Source: Tigriopus japonicus (taxonomy: Eukaryota > Arthropoda > Copepoda > Harpacticoida > Harpacticidae). From it: DNA of 64,000 nucleotides. Where the stretch lies: NCBI GenBank assembly GCA_010645155.1, contig CM021321.1:9844414-9908413 (forward strand). Reading direction: 5' to 3'. Position 1 is the first letter of the stretch; every line of letters starts with the position of its first letter. Below are positions 11,779-25,249 of this stretch, in pieces. The notes beneath the pieces are model-generated. The model was not told the DNA's origin. It was given only the letters and a program-made list of their open reading frames with translations, and did no database searches. Both the position numbers and the translations under genes were made by a program.

Positions 11779-13693
11779 CCTTTCCAAAATTGAGTTCGGT
11801 GTTAACGTAACATTGTAGCTTAATGATACCCGAGATCTAACAATTCAAAGCATGTGTCCGCATAAGAATGTCTGCATAAAAGCAATTGAGGGTGTACATC
11901 AGCACTCGGTTACATCAGTGCATTGATTTTTATGTCAAGGTTTCACCAAAAAAAAATCGCAATGTGATATTCTTTACATATTGCTAAATTATGTACCAGT
12001 TTCCAGGCACATTCTGAAGTTTAAGGGAAAAGGTAAGATACGAGCAATTAACATCAGATCTTGGCCATTGCCCACTTCATTTGTGGGTGCAAATGGTATT
12101 TTGTTGACCAAGTTTTCCTTTTTGTTACTTCTGTTTGAGATTATCAACCCTGAAAATCTGTTCAACCATGCACATTGGCACCATCTGATTTGCATGGTTT
12201 GCTTACTGAATTTGGGTTTTAAGAGCTTTGTTCACCTCAAGTCAGTCCATCATCAGTTTGTGTAGTGGCTACTCAGTGCCTTAGTATAAAGGCCTGCCAT
12301 GACTTCTTATCAGGATCATTGCTCATCAATGAGATGGAGGCTTCAGACGTACAGATTACTCTGTGAATGAGATGTTCTGCCAGTGAAGAAACTGATTTGC
12401 AAAGTAATAAATAGATTTGTTAGGCAAGTTATTTGCATGGTAATAAAGTATGTTGTAGGTCAATAATTTTTTGGACTTAAGCTCCTCGGAAGTTCTTTTC
12501 GAAATATTTGTCAAGCAAAACATTAGTAAGACTAGTCCTAAACACAATGCTAGCAATTTGAAAAATAAATAAAGCCATCATTTCTAGAAATGCTCTCTCC
12601 CAAAACACAAGCAAACCTAGAAACGTAAACAATAATGTGAAACAGATAAACTGATTGTGAGTGTCATTAATGGCAAGTCAAAAAATCACACCTGTTGTAA
12701 ATTGACAAGCCTAAAAGGACTTACTTGCAACTTCCAACTGTGTTAAGACGACACGGGCAAAATATGGTGCTATTTTTTGTTGTATCTTTGGATCTCCAAA
12801 TAAAATTGCATACTGGATTTGGTTTGATTTTGATGAAACAACCTTTTAGTCGAGCCTTCCAGTCAACGTAAATTACTAGTTGCCAAAAATGGTAAGTTGG
12901 TTTATCTTTCATTGGTTTGGTAAGCAAAACGTAATAGAAATGAAACAATTGTAACTGTAATTAAAGTCAATTAGATTGCCGGACGATGTAATTGTAATCA
13001 GTTACATTTTAAGACAAAGTAATTGTGACTGTAATGAATTACATTTTTCAAGCAATTGACCCAACTGTGATCAGATAATACAACCATTGAAGCGATTTTA
13101 ACTAAATTCAAAAAATATCTGAAATACACTTCATGTACTTCAGATACTTCAGAATCAAACTCTTGATTATCGACACTTCTACAGCAATTGATAATATTAG
13201 AAAAGCTCCATAAAAGGAATTGAAATGTCAAGCTTACAAATGACAAAAATAGTCATTATGATAATAATAAACATTTCATAATAATAATAAACAAAATAAG
13301 TTTCACATTCCTTACATAAAAACCCTAGCCATTTGTCCTCGTTTCAGATCCTTTCTTTTCCAGAATCAACTCAAATTAAAGAACCAATGAACATATTTCC
13401 CCGATTTCTAGCCCATTTAGCTCTTTAATATCCAGCTCTAATGACAATTTCATGATGAAAAACTTACTAATATTGTACCTTTAACATTTGAAGCAGACGA
13501 TTAGTCTGTCGTGGAGACCCATGTCCCCATAAAATGAATAGCTAGTCATTTAATGCCTCTCTTAACATGAGGGATTCTTAAGGAATTAGTTTCATTAGAT
13601 TTCACCAAACCTCTTAAGCCAAGAGGAACCCAACCCTGCCAATATTTCAATGGACGGTTGCCAAGGAAAAATAAATACATGGATGTCTCTCCT
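11779..13693. other. Intergenic AT-rich DNA
   Basis: No gene seen. Around 12940-13060 the motif TGTAATTGTAA(T/C) recurs in both orientations (TAATTGTAACTGTAAT, GTAATTGTAATCAGTTAC, GTAATTGTGACTGTAAT), suggesting a degenerate hairpin-rich repeat of unknown type. Confidence 0.4.
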
Positions 13694-13739
13694 GGGGTTC
13701 TGGGAGTCCTGGGTCTGGTCCTGGGTCTGGGGGGTTGGG
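13694..13739 (+). other. G-rich tract with G-quadruplex potential
   Basis: Six runs of three or more G (13694-13697, 13702-13704, 13711-13713, 13723-13725, 13729-13734, 13737-13739) lie within 46 bp in otherwise AT-rich DNA. The unit CTGGGTCTGG is repeated. Confidence 0.6.
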
Positions 13740-14090
13740 ATAGGGTTCAGATATGGATTTTATTATCAATAATCTAAGAACTTTAGGATGCCAGTCATGC
13801 CTAATTACAGCATGTTACGGTCACGAGAAACATTATTTCGAAATTCGGATTACTCTTAGTACACACGTGAAGTAACGTGAAACGCGTGCAGAAATCATCA
13901 AAGAGATTGAATGTTTGAAGGGGACCCTTGGTACATTCAGAGCTCTCTGATTTGTTCCCCAAAATTTCCTAAAAAACGTCAAAATTGCCCTGAAAATGAC
14001 CCAAACTTTGACTTTTTAGAAAAAATACCCCCAAAAATACCAAACTTTTTTTATCAATTGTGATTAACATAATAATCCTCCCATGGATGC

Positions 14091-14170
14091 AGAGTCTCCA
14101 TATCTTGCTTGCAATTTTGCACCAAACTTGCACTTTTTGGGGTTTAGTTTGCGCAAAAATTGCGCAAAAG
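14091..14170 (+). repeat. Dispersed repeat, copy 1
   Basis: The block around GCACTTTTTGGGGTTTAGTT at 14130-14150, followed by TGCGCA, matches the reverse complement of 36185-36270 (GCTTTTTGGGGTCGAGTTTG) at roughly 70% by eye over 60 bp. Element type unknown. Confidence 0.4.
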
Positions 14171-15035
14171 ACACTATGGTGTAAATTGCACGGTTTTAAA
14201 AATATTGCAGCATTTTCCCCCATCTATCTGGAGGCATTGTAATGATGTGTTTAGAGTTCAAGTTTTGGTAAAGTGTTGCGACATTGGTCTGCGTTTAGGT
14301 TTCTGGGCCAGAAAGCTTACCTCACACATACTTTTCCAAGGAAAGTAACATAAACTCTAAGTAAAAAATGTCAGCACTGAAAACTCAATACACATCAGAA
14401 CTTTTTAGACCTTTTCGCAAAATTTTTCACTGCATGAACAAAATTTATCTGTCTAAGAGCTTCGACTTCAAGATTACCCAAATTTCGGTGTTTTGGTATC
14501 TTACCAATTGACGGATTTTTATACCAAAGGGGTCTAAAATTATAAAGATTTGGTAATATTACCCAAATGTGAGAGCAGTGTGCACATTTATAAAAAAAAC
14601 TCGCATTTTTTTGCTCACAAAACATTATTTTGAACTGCAACCGATCATCTGCGACTATTTTAAGGTTCTAACCTCATCCAGTAAAAACTGGCCTATCTTC
14701 GCCCAAAGCCATGTCCAATCCTCTGGTTAAAAGTATCCTTGATTAAACTAAACGACATAACGCCAAAATTTGCGCTTTTTCTCGACTGTGCTTCTGCACC
14801 AGAAGAGGATCGTATTGGGCCCGAGATCTAGAGGTAGTCAAATCTTTAAGTAACTCCACTGATTGCGTTATTTTGCCAATAAGCCAATTAGTTAAGTCAG
14901 ATAAGGTTCAAATTTAGAAAGTTTGGGATTAAATAAGTGTAAAGGTTAGGTCAGGTTTAGGTTAGGTTCGAGACTTTAAAGAAAGAAGTGTCTCCTTTCC
15001 TGTGCTTTTCTTCTTTGGTGAGTCATAAATTCGTT

Positions 15036-15153
15036 TAGAGCATTGCATAGGATCCAACAGATCCTCTAAATCCAATCCGAACTGCATTTTCACGATCCGA
15101 ATCCGAATTCGAAAGCTTCCAATCAATCCGAATGAATCCGATGCACAACTCTA
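15036..15153. mobile_element. Possible short hAT-like MITE
   Basis: The left end TAGAGCATTGCATAGGATCC and the reverse complement of the right end TAGAGTTGTGCATCGGATTC agree at about 15 of 20 positions. The interior repeats ATCCGAAT/AATCCGAA. Flanking direct repeats are poor (AATTC only), so this remains a candidate. Confidence 0.4.
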
Positions 15154-18100
15154 ATTCCAATGTAATGTAACAAGTAGATGTAAATTTGTGAATAAATGTA
15201 TATTTATGGTAAGAAACATGTCAAACGTATATTTATCATGGATAATTTAAAACATGTAATGTTTTCCGTCGACCTAAAGTAGAACGAAAACCTTGGAAGT
15301 AACTCACAAAATAAGTTTGAATTTTAGTTTAAGGCTTTAGAACAGATAGGTATAATACGACTTCCCCTTTCAGAAAGCCATATTTTCAACCCTTATCAAA
15401 TGTCCAGACTTTGACTTGGCAATTTGAAGAATATCTTTCCTTTTACGCCTGTTTAGTCAAGGCCTTAGGCCACCTTCTGGTTGAGGAAGCGTTCATTTCG
15501 GCATTCATGAAACTTTTACCTCCTGTGGGGTATATTGAGGTCCAATGCATAATTCATAGCGATTCCATTTGAGACATACATCCATGTACAGTATCCCTCA
15601 TATCAAATACCCCTATTTACCCAATATGAACTGCCAATCCGTCTCAAATTCTACCTGGGCAAAAGAGGATTCTGCCAATCAAGTGATCTCCGAGTCCAGA
15701 ACGCGAAAAGAGCTTACTGACCCATTTTTAAGTACTCGAACAGCTAGCTGGACATGGAGTGCTAGCCCTAGTTTGGGAATTCATCCTGGGCCATAAACCG
15801 TGTCTAGGTCGGCGACGTATGGCATGCGTAAGCAAACATGTACTACATATATATGTACATGTATCCATGCCCGGCATTCGAGCCCTATCTGCAAGCAAGC
15901 AATGAAAGAGAACCCAAGTTTGCTCCTCCTTCCTCGTAACTGGACTTTCACCGCCTTGAGCGACCATTGAGAATGGCTGAGATTAACAGAGTGTGTGTGA
16001 GAGAGGCTTGGTTGCCTGATTGGTTGGTTGGTTGTTTGGCTGCTAGGTAAGACTTGGTGTTCACCAGGGGTTCGCATCATAAAACTGTATATGTATGATT
16101 GGGTGGGAACACGGTAGAAGTTATTCTTGGACACATGAATTATTAGGCTATGGAAAAAAGAAGTGTTATGAAACCATTCGGGAAAAGATGTTCAAAACAT
16201 TGCTTATAAATGTTTGAAGGCATTACTGTGTTCGATCATGGAACCCTAAAATAATTTATTGCCAGCATCGTAGTTTATTGCCAGCATCTATCGAGAAACA
16301 TCTTGGAGTGATTCAAATTTAAAAAAGAATGCTGAAATTACTTATGCCTTTGACAAGTTTCAAGCATGACACCTCAGATATTCAGAAAGGTGGTCACAAA
16401 ATATATTTTTCTTCATTTTCTTTGCCTAACAAATGCTTTCTGTCTTGATCAATAACAAATGTGTTGAATGTTACGAACTTACTCTCTCACAAGGAAACTG
16501 GTTTTGACCATGGCCTTGATTGATGGTTCAGGATTATCTGGATTCCATTTCATTTCCAATGTGATCGTCGAACAGATTTACCTAGTTTTACAACTCCTAA
16601 ATTCTTGCCTCGGGTTGACACCGATCAGGCTCGAAAAGAATAGAACCATTCAGTTCTTTTAATTGATGTGAAATGACTCTGCTGAAATGTTCGGTATTTT
16701 CTGGTCCGTTCACTCTCCGAGTAATCCACAGCCTGGAACACTAAAATTGAAGCTTTGGTTAAGTCAACATCTATTTCGATTTATGTTCTTTATAAATAAC
16801 ATATATCAATGGATCTTATTTAGTGTTTTGAAATCCATTTCCATCTGACTATGTTTTTGCTTCAAATGTCAGCCTAAGTGAGATATAAGAATATCATTTT
16901 CATCATTAACTACATCTGGGTTTGTCAACCTAGGAGCTTTTGAAAAAGTCCAAAATAGTGGGCCTCAGAGTCATTGGGAGTGCTATGTTGTATTTTTTGG
17001 GCCTCAACCTTGATGAGCATTGATTACATTGTGGGTCTTGGAAGCCGGAATATCTCATTTGACGACCCTTGAAAAGACCAACTCAAATCTGATGACCATT
17101 AACCCGTAATCTGCTGTCCATCCCTAGCCATTAATTTTCTTAGACTATCCTTACAATGGTGCCAAGAAAAATTCTTGTATCAGGGGTCTTTATGAATTAA
17201 GAATGCACCGGTGGTTCAAGTGATCTCCTCAAAAATCTTTTGGTGGCTGGATGAAACAAGAGAAAAGGCTTGTTTGATAACAGTAGGTGGCTCGTGAGAA
17301 TTTGGGCAGTTTAAGGCTTTTTGCCTCTTACAGACAGCCCTTATGACTTTTATATTTTGACAATGGTTGAATTGCAAGTTTGAGCACTTTTGGTTAGGAT
17401 TTTGGGAAATTATGCACAATTCATTGTTTTCCTTTGTAAACGATTGTATACTTGTATAACAAGTCCCTTGACAGGACTATTGCTATTGGATGGAAACAGG
17501 TGTAAATCATCACTTTTTTTAAAGGTTTTTGTAAAGGTACGATTTCGAAGTTTGACAGTTCAAATTTGTTTTTTGAAACATCACTTACTTACCCTTGTTT
17601 ATATGCAATAAAAGTGATATTTGTTTGCGAATTTTTTCAAGGGAGAATGGAAAAAAAAATTTCATTTTTCCAAAATCTTAAACAAAAGTTTTCAAAGCTG
17701 CAATTCAACCATTTTTGTAACACATAAGTCACAAGGGTGGTTTGTTAAATGTGAAAACCCTTAAACTGCTCAAATTCTCACAAGCCACCTAATACTGCCT
17801 TTTTCCTTGTTTTGCAATAAGATATTTGAAGCGATCACTTGAACCTCCCGTTCATTCCATATTGGAAGTCCATTTCTGTCAGCTGATTTTTAAGTATCCT
17901 GACACACAACAATGATATTCTTGAGGTATGTCTCTCTTAAATCTAAAATTTGATTCCTGATAGGATGTGCCATTTGGCACACATAGTTGTAGTTGTGGTT
18001 GTACATAGACAATTGGATGTCGGACAAATGATTGCTTAGTAACAAAAACATTGCCATGAAGGTCAACCATAGATATCTATATATACGACATACTGTTGGG

Positions 18101-19480
18101 TTTTGAAGAACAAGTACCATCTGTAGATTGGAAAAGGGTGTGTGAAAAGGCGTTGGATTTTGTAGAGTATTGGCTCAGTTGTCCAAAAAACAATTGAACT
18201 GTAACACAAGATTCTTGTTTGGACATACTTGACACTCAGTTGTGACTGAACACTTGTCCAGCTGAGTATGTTGTATCTGTGCATATCTGTGCTATCAACT
18301 AGAAATTGACCTCAAACCTGTTTGTTGCATTGTAGATTAAATTCAACATTCTTTAGTTTACACCTTCATGTCTTTGCGAAGTTTTGGCTTTGAGGAATAG
18401 CTCCAGATGGGTGCATCTATCCTGTTGGTGCAGTACTATTTTTCTTGTTGTGAGCTCACCATGGGAAACCACAATGGGACATACTTTATTCTCAAAATAT
18501 CGTATTTTAACATGTCGCACAATCCGGATACAATTTTAGTGGGCCATACTGTACATTCGGACATAGTATTTATTGCTCCACCAACTTTGACTCTTGAGAG
18601 CACCAATCCAAAATCTAGAAGATACATCATCTTCTTCCAATTGCAAGTTTTCTCGATCATTTTTTTTTTCAACTTCAACCCCTTTTTTGAAGTGCGTGAC
18701 ATCATGTGTGCGAGTATGTTTTCTCCCATCATCAGACAATGAAACTGAAAAGTAGACATGAAAGAAGAAGCACAATATCATTCTCATCAGGGCAATGATG
18801 ATGATGCTTAGAATTTGAATTGAATTCACCGTGAAACATGGAAATGACCACGTCAAGGACAACCCCTTTCTCCTGGCCTCTTGTTTGGCATCAAATATGA
18901 ATGGTTAGTTATTATTCCGGCAATTTATTTTGTGACAAGTCTTTCCCAAACCAAATTATGGCAAGAGTTGGTTCAAGGTGACAATTGTATTGACGTGAAT
19001 AAAGTCGTATTAATCTAACGTTGTCACATTTCCTTCTGATCTGTTTGAATTGATTAGCATGAAGTTGACTTATTTTTTATTAAGCAGCTGAGGTGTTATT
19101 TAATTACCAGCTTCTTTCCTTTGGGATCCACAACTTGAAATGACATGTCAGTTTGATTAGGTATGAGAGTCGAGGATTGAGAAATAGAATTTAGAGAATG
19201 CTCTGTTTAATGGGAGGCCCCTTATCACTAATCCTATCTGGTTTCACGTCAAACATTTCCTGCGACACAGTTCGATTTCTTGAATTTCTTGACCGCATCA
19301 CTCTGATGGGCCATTCCGTCAGGTTTTCCTTTCATTTAAACTGCAATCTTTGTCGGTGGTTTTTTATCCCCTCGCTTTTTTTGGTTCCCGTTTCTGGGAT
19401 CTGGTTTGGCCGGATTCCGATCCTTGCGCCCTTTCAAAAGAGGGCCCTAAACTTTGACCGCGATTTAAATCGCACGGGGG
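15154..19480. other. Intergenic, no gene recognised
   Basis: Many small frames on both strands, none with a recognisable motif or splice-linked partner. Simple repeats include a TTGG run near 16018-16037. No transposon ends seen. Confidence 0.4.
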
Positions 19481-20006
19481 TTATATATATATTCATGGCC
19501 ATCCAACGGGCCTAGCAACGTAAAATTTCGTTAAGAACAAAGGCGATGACAGATTTCGTCAACAAACACCTCGGTAAATTGGTGAAAATCAACCCCAATG
19601 AAACACTTTTTTTGAGCCTCATTTCACATAGGTCTTATAAATTAGGTTTTACTCCTCAAAAGTAGGTTTATTTGATAGTGTTATCCGTTATTTGCCATTT
19701 TGGTCAAACAAACAAGACCGAAAACATCTGACTGGAAAAAATTTCGTTTTTTGAAAAACGAAAAAGTCGAAACAATTGAAAAGACAATTGTGTTTTTCGG
19801 CAAATGAATTGACATTACGCGTAACAATTGGACTTTCAAATTGAGATGTACTCAGAGAATTTCTTTTTGGCGTGTTTCAAGCCTGAACTGAGACTGAGAC
19901 GAGGTGGGTCTGCAATCTGCATAGATTTATCCACAAGCTGAGGGATGGATGGGTTTTCTCTTTCTGATAACAATCGACACATGGGCGACCCCATCCACTT
20001 TCAGCC

Positions 20007-20237
20007 ATGACACGAGAGGACTTAGAAGAAACCGCAATCACCCCAGCTCATCTAGAAAATACCTCTTTGATGCAGTTTTATCGGGGCGTGAGAAGCTCAT
20101 GGTGCGATTTGAGTCTGTTTCCAGATGTTATAGCTACACTGAGCGACTTACAGAAAATTTCGTTTCAGCGACAACTGAGTTCTTATTGTCTTTTTCTTTC
20201 GTTCATTCATAGATGTCACGCCATTCAAGAGGCCTAA
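20007..20237 (+). CDS. Hypothetical small protein, weak candidate
   Basis: A 76-codon frame starts MTREDLEETAITPAHLENTS with an acidic, non-random N-terminus. A GTGAGA donor-like site lies at 20088. An acceptor-like tag at 20211-20213 is followed by a second short frame with NGALCCRGMCKNAFGRK and a stop. I do not recognise either part and cannot join them confidently. A TATATATATA motif near 19482 could be a distant promoter. Confidence 0.2.
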   Translation: MTREDLEETAITPAHLENTSLMQFYRGVRSSWCDLSLFPDVIATLSDLQKISFQRQLSSYCLFLSFIHRCHAIQEA

Positions 20238-20469
20238 ACAATTGTACCAAGCCCAAAATGGAGCCCTGTGTTGTCGAGGAATGTGCAAAAATGCTTTTGG
20301 GAGAAAGTTCGATGCGTCGTTTGATTACGAGTGACAAGTTTATTTACGTTGGACGTTCTTGCACACATCTTGCAAAAAATATCCTCTACCCCCTCATCTT
20401 CTGCGTCGTAAAAAATCTTTCCAAATATGGAATCGTTCGGCCCCCAAAGATCCCCTCACCGAATTGACC

Positions 20470-23400
20470 TAGCGAACTTGAAAGATAATGCGATTTCAAC
20501 TTCGACGATTTTGTAGGACCGGAGTAAAAAAAAAATTGCGCAAGAACTTTTTTCAGTTAAAGAAGCTTTGACCACTTTGGGAACATTTGGGCACTTGACC
20601 GTGGAAGAAAGACATCTTTAGATTATTATCAATGATTTCTAATGGAAGGATTCAGCAGACACTCATGGTCAAGGTGTGATGTATGTGCTTGAATCGCACT
20701 AGTACGTCTTCGAAATTCCTGGTTGGTTCTTTGATATCTTTTGACCCTATAGGGGACATCACTGTCCAAGTTAATTAAGAGCTGTTCGTTGTTGAGAGGT
20801 GATAACCTTCATAATATCATTTGATCTTCAGGTTCACAAATTGGCTTGAAAGCATGGGGATCGTGTTTCTGTAAGATTGGTGACACAGAATAATATCCTG
20901 TTTCATCTGGCAAGCAAAAGTTGCCTTTTTTTAAAGTGACCTCCAAACTCGATTTTGCTATTAAAACACAAATATTCCCGTTGAATCCTGTTTGGTCACG
21001 GTGGGACCAATAAGGTAAGGGTGTGTTTTTGCACAAAGTTTTTGCCGAAAGGTTTCAGAAACCCGCCCAGACCATCATGACATTGACAGTGTTGGCGAAT
21101 GACAACTTCAATGACAAAGCTCAGTAACCACCCGGTCAGACATGATAATGTATTTTTGTCAAAGGAAAGTCGCGACTAACAATAAGATACGGCAAAAGCT
21201 CACCCTTTAAAGATTTCTAAAAAAAGTTGCTGACAAATATAAGGCACAAAGTTATTGTGTGGAAGGAAATCCAAGGTATTCGGTAGCATTTCCGACTTGA
21301 TCAATTTGCATTGAACTGCATATTTTCGGACGTCAACCATATAAATTTGGCCATACTTTCTTGAACCACTTTTTAATAACAATTCCTCTTTATAAGTTAT
21401 TCATATGAATTATTCATCAAATTTTCCTTCTTGATATCTGTGCCAGCAAAAGGGATTTCGAAGATGATTAAAATATGCTTCCAAAAAGATTGAAAAATTT
21501 ATGACATCTATAAAGTCATTTTTTGTATTTGTTGATGTATGCTTCAAACATACTTCAACCATAGACTCTCACGTTTTTTGAGTCTTTTAACGCTCTTAAG
21601 ATTTTATAATGACGCTATTTGGCTGTTAATTTCTAAGTAATAGATGCTCAACCGAAAAATTACCTAAATAAGGGCTAACATTTTTGAAATATGCTTGAAG
21701 TCAATGTTGGAAGTATGCTTGTAGTGTGCCTTGCCCTTGGCGCAGACAAAACATACTAGCTAAATATAACTTAAAAAAACTCTGCACCAACCGTGTGCCT
21801 CGTGGAGATAAATGCAATTGAATTTTGCAATCTCGGTCTGTTCCAATCAGTTTTGAAACAAACAGGACCCCATTCATTCCCACAAAAAGACAGTCAAAGG
21901 ATCGTTGAGTAGGTGTGTATATAGCGGACCTGAACAGAACTTGGAAGGCTTGACATCCCTCATCCATCAACCGAGAAAATGAGTACCAAGCGAGATCTTT
22001 GAACAAGACGCCGTTCGCCAATCCGCCAAGCAAATGAAAGAAACCCGTTCACTCTCCCGAACATATTGCACTAGAAATTAATACCTACGCCATAATAAAT
22101 CAGTTCAGGGACACTTGTCGGTCAAACAAGTTTATTGGCTCACGATTCACCGTAGTTTGTGAGTCGGAAAACACCCGACACGATATCCATTTTGATCACC
22201 TACTCTACATTGTAAACAATATTTATGGGCATACCGTTCATTTTACGGTTGTGGACATTCTCAGTTTTGCTTGGAAGGGATCTCCTGTGGAAGATCATTT
22301 CACTAAATCCCCCTTTGCGTTGTCAAATATAATCGGCTTAACGTGTGCAAATCCACAAGAAACACACTACTTTTGACCAACCAGTTGGGAATGCTTAAAT
22401 TGGCAGGTTCTTTGAACTCGGAATGTCCACCATCATTCCGCGTGATTGGTTCCGTGGAGGAATTTTGGGGCCCTCAATGGATCCTTGTGGGACACGATAA
22501 AGTCCATTGCCCGAGTTGAATGAGAAATTTCACATTTCAATTTCACTTTTGAAGCCTCAGAGCGAAAGAAAGAGGAAAAAAGGCGATCATGAAGAATCTC
22601 AAGCAATGGACTCGCGAATGAATGTAAATGCATAACAAATTAGCAAGCCCATTCATAGCCATTATCTGAAAGTCTTGGCGAGGATTTCGATCTAACCACT
22701 CACCATGTACGTAGTGGGCACTTCAAGTAATGGAAGATCTGATCTTCGAGATTTTTAATTGTAATTGGAGATTTCCTTTCTGAGTCATTTCAGTCCGGAT
22801 GAACGTGTTCGCTTACGAGTACAAAACGACTTCTTTTTCTCATACCATTAGCAGAAAATAGGCTAACCTATAGAAATGAGCACGATCTTTGCTTTTAATG
22901 GACTTTGATTAAAAGGAGACATGCCGTGACAAAAGCAGCTTTTTTCTTCTTCTTCTTTCAAACCATTTACGAAAGGCGTTCTTACAACGTGTGTAGTCTT
23001 GTACTATCATCATGCACTGTTTGCATTGATTATGTCATTTGCGGGGTTCAAACCTCAAACCCTCAGTTTATGATTTGAATCCGATCCAGATTTCAAACAC
23101 ATCGATCCGCTGTTCATTTTTAGAGTATTTTTACAATTCATAGTTCAGTTACTATGTAATCAGCTCATGATGGAGTTCATTCACGTAACGAGTGTTGAAG
23201 CGAAGAGACTGACTCTTCAAATAATTCAAGCGAGACCATCCGTGATGGGGATGATTTCCAGCAAGCAAACGAGCGAACGGGAGATCAAACTGAGATTGTC
23301 TCGTGGATGCAACCAGTCCCCAAATGAAATGTATCATGCCCCAGACACTCCAGTTCAATACTCATACACAATAGTTGAATAACACTCCAAATCTATCTTC

Positions 23401-24000
23401 TTCCGTTCTCGGCGAGTTCCATGAAAAAACGTCTATACTAACAGAGATGCGGAGCCTTCTTTAACGAGTGAGTGGTTCGAAGATCTTTGAAAGAGCGAAC
23501 CTCTCCGTTTAGTCTGATGAGTGCACGGCATCCTCGTGCAAAAGCGATTTCAACCACATGAACCCATGTCTTGCCTGGCCTATCCTGTTCTGTACACACA
23601 CCATCACTGTTAAAAACAAACTGGGAACAAACCATGCTTTGGCTAGCTATTTAATCATGCTCTTAATCCGAGATAAAAATCAATGTAACCGAAGCCATAT
23701 TAAACCAAATTCTATAATTAAGTTTCCCATAAAACTTTTGGCCGTATTTTTTTATTAGTGTAGTCTGGTCGGAAGGGAGAAAAAAACAGTGTCGGGAAAA
23801 CTCACGCGGGAAAAGTAGTCGAGTGGCTTCGAGGGCAAGACCGAGGGTCGGTCGTTTGGTTGGTTGGTTGGATGGATGGTTCGTTCAGAGCACCTTTGTG
23901 GACTTCTCACCGACGAGCTTGATCAAGATCGACCATTCTGAAAAGAAATCTTAAAGCGGGAAGTGCACGAGAGAGAGGAGGAAATCATCGTTTCTCCAAC
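20470..24000. other. Intergenic, no gene recognised
   Basis: Only short scattered frames. A GGTTGGTTGGTTGGATGGAT tract lies near 23855-23875. No RNA gene or transposon end identified. Confidence 0.4.
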
Positions 24001-24351
24001 TATTACCCACGAATTACAGTGTGATTGAGACTGAATTAGTGTGAACTGGTGCTTTAACATGAACAGGAAAACAATTGTCGAATACTGAAGGTAAGACCGA
24101 AAGACATTTTATCCATGATTCTTTGTTGTCGGGCAAGGTCGAAACTGGATAAAATCGCCAATAACTAGCCTCAAGCAGAGTCGGAGTTCGTTTTCGAAAG
24201 AAGCCGTGACAAAATAATATGGATTTGGCCGATATGAGAATGACAATGATTGCTACGATTATGAATGGCTCAACCAGTTTTCGGTCATGACTCGACAAAA
24301 GTACGGGCGTTTTAAAGACATTTTGAAGGTTATTGCCAACACGATGGGTCC

Positions 24352-24573
24352 CTAAAGTCCTGGTGCCAAATGATTCTTTACCAAGATAATAAAAGTCGAC
24401 CTTTTTACTGCTCTATGATTGTTGGGCTCCTTGAGCAAAAAGGGATGGGTGTGAGCATGAACCCTTGAGGAAATCCCAGAAACATACTGAATATTCCCCA
24501 TCATTCCATACGGAGTAGTAACGACATGAGTGCATGCAAAAACAAAAAGTACTATTGTGACAAATGACCTCAT
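24352..24573 (-). CDS. Candidate secreted peptide precursor, weak
   Basis: A 73-codon frame starts with a good signal peptide (MRSFVTIVLFVFACTHVV). A dibasic KR then precedes a C-terminal STFIILVKNHLAPGL. The layout resembles a small prohormone, but the end lacks an amidation glycine and no known neuropeptide matches. It could equally be a chance frame. Confidence 0.25.
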   Translation of the reverse strand: MRSFVTIVLFVFACTHVVTTPYGMMGNIQYVSGISSRVHAHTHPFLLKEPNNHRAVKRSTFIILVKNHLAPGL

Positions 24574-24852
24574 GATTGAAATGTAATAAAGATAGACAGT
24601 TTTGTGTTTGTTTGGATCAAGCCTCGCCTAAATTGGTATTCAACTTAACCATTGAAGAGACCCGCATACACGACTAAAATGAAACTTTGGTCAAAGGCAT
24701 TGGCTCGAATGGTAATGCACATAAAACTTGTCTTGTAATGAAATAATGTACCGTTAGATTTTAAGGGACGCGTGAAATGGCATGGGGCGCATTACATATC
24801 TTTTCGTAATATCGATTGAACCATAATGTTTGACAAAAAATTATGTAATATT

Positions 24853-25245
24853 TTAAGAAGCCCAAATGCTAATTCTTAATGAGCAACCAATTTTAGAAAC
24901 ACATGTAAATCTAAAATATTTAACACAAACAAACCTAAAGTTTGCAACACAAAATCCATCGGATGCTGCATTTACCGCAGAATCAACTCTTTTAATCGCA
25001 AAATCAAAACCGTTATTCGTGTGAGAGAGCCTGCCGTTTGGGGCGAATGGCGAATAAAGACAATTAAATAGTATGTTCTTGTTAAAAGCAACACCTCGTT
25101 CCTCAAAGCCAATCCGATTATCAGCATTGATGTCAAACATGATTGGGTCTTCTTCATTCAACCGATTGATTGGCAACTGTTGAGAAGATTGCGTCGATTT
25201 TTTCGCCGATGGAAACAGTTCTAAAGATTGCAAGTCAGCTTCCAA
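24853..25245 (-). CDS. Orphan frame with one perfect EF-hand-type loop
   Basis: A 130-codon minus frame contains DINADNRIGFEE at 25099-25134. This fits the EF-hand calcium loop (Asp1, Asn3, Asp5, Ile8, Glu12). Flanking helices are not clearly amphipathic and no second loop is seen. It may be an exon of an unrecognised gene, a pseudogene or chance. Confidence 0.25.
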   Translation of the reverse strand: MEADLQSLELFPSAKKSTQSSQQLPINRLNEEDPIMFDINADNRIGFEERGVAFNKNILFNCLYSPFAPNGRLSHTNNGFDFAIKRVDSAVNAASDGFCVANFRFVCVKYFRFTCVSKIGCSLRISIWAS

Positions 25246-25249
25246 TCAA

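Noticed and set aside
14944..14972. TTAGG-like telomere repeats (GGTTAGGTCAGGTTTAGGTTAGG)
   Set aside because: Only about four degenerate units; too short to call an interstitial telomere.
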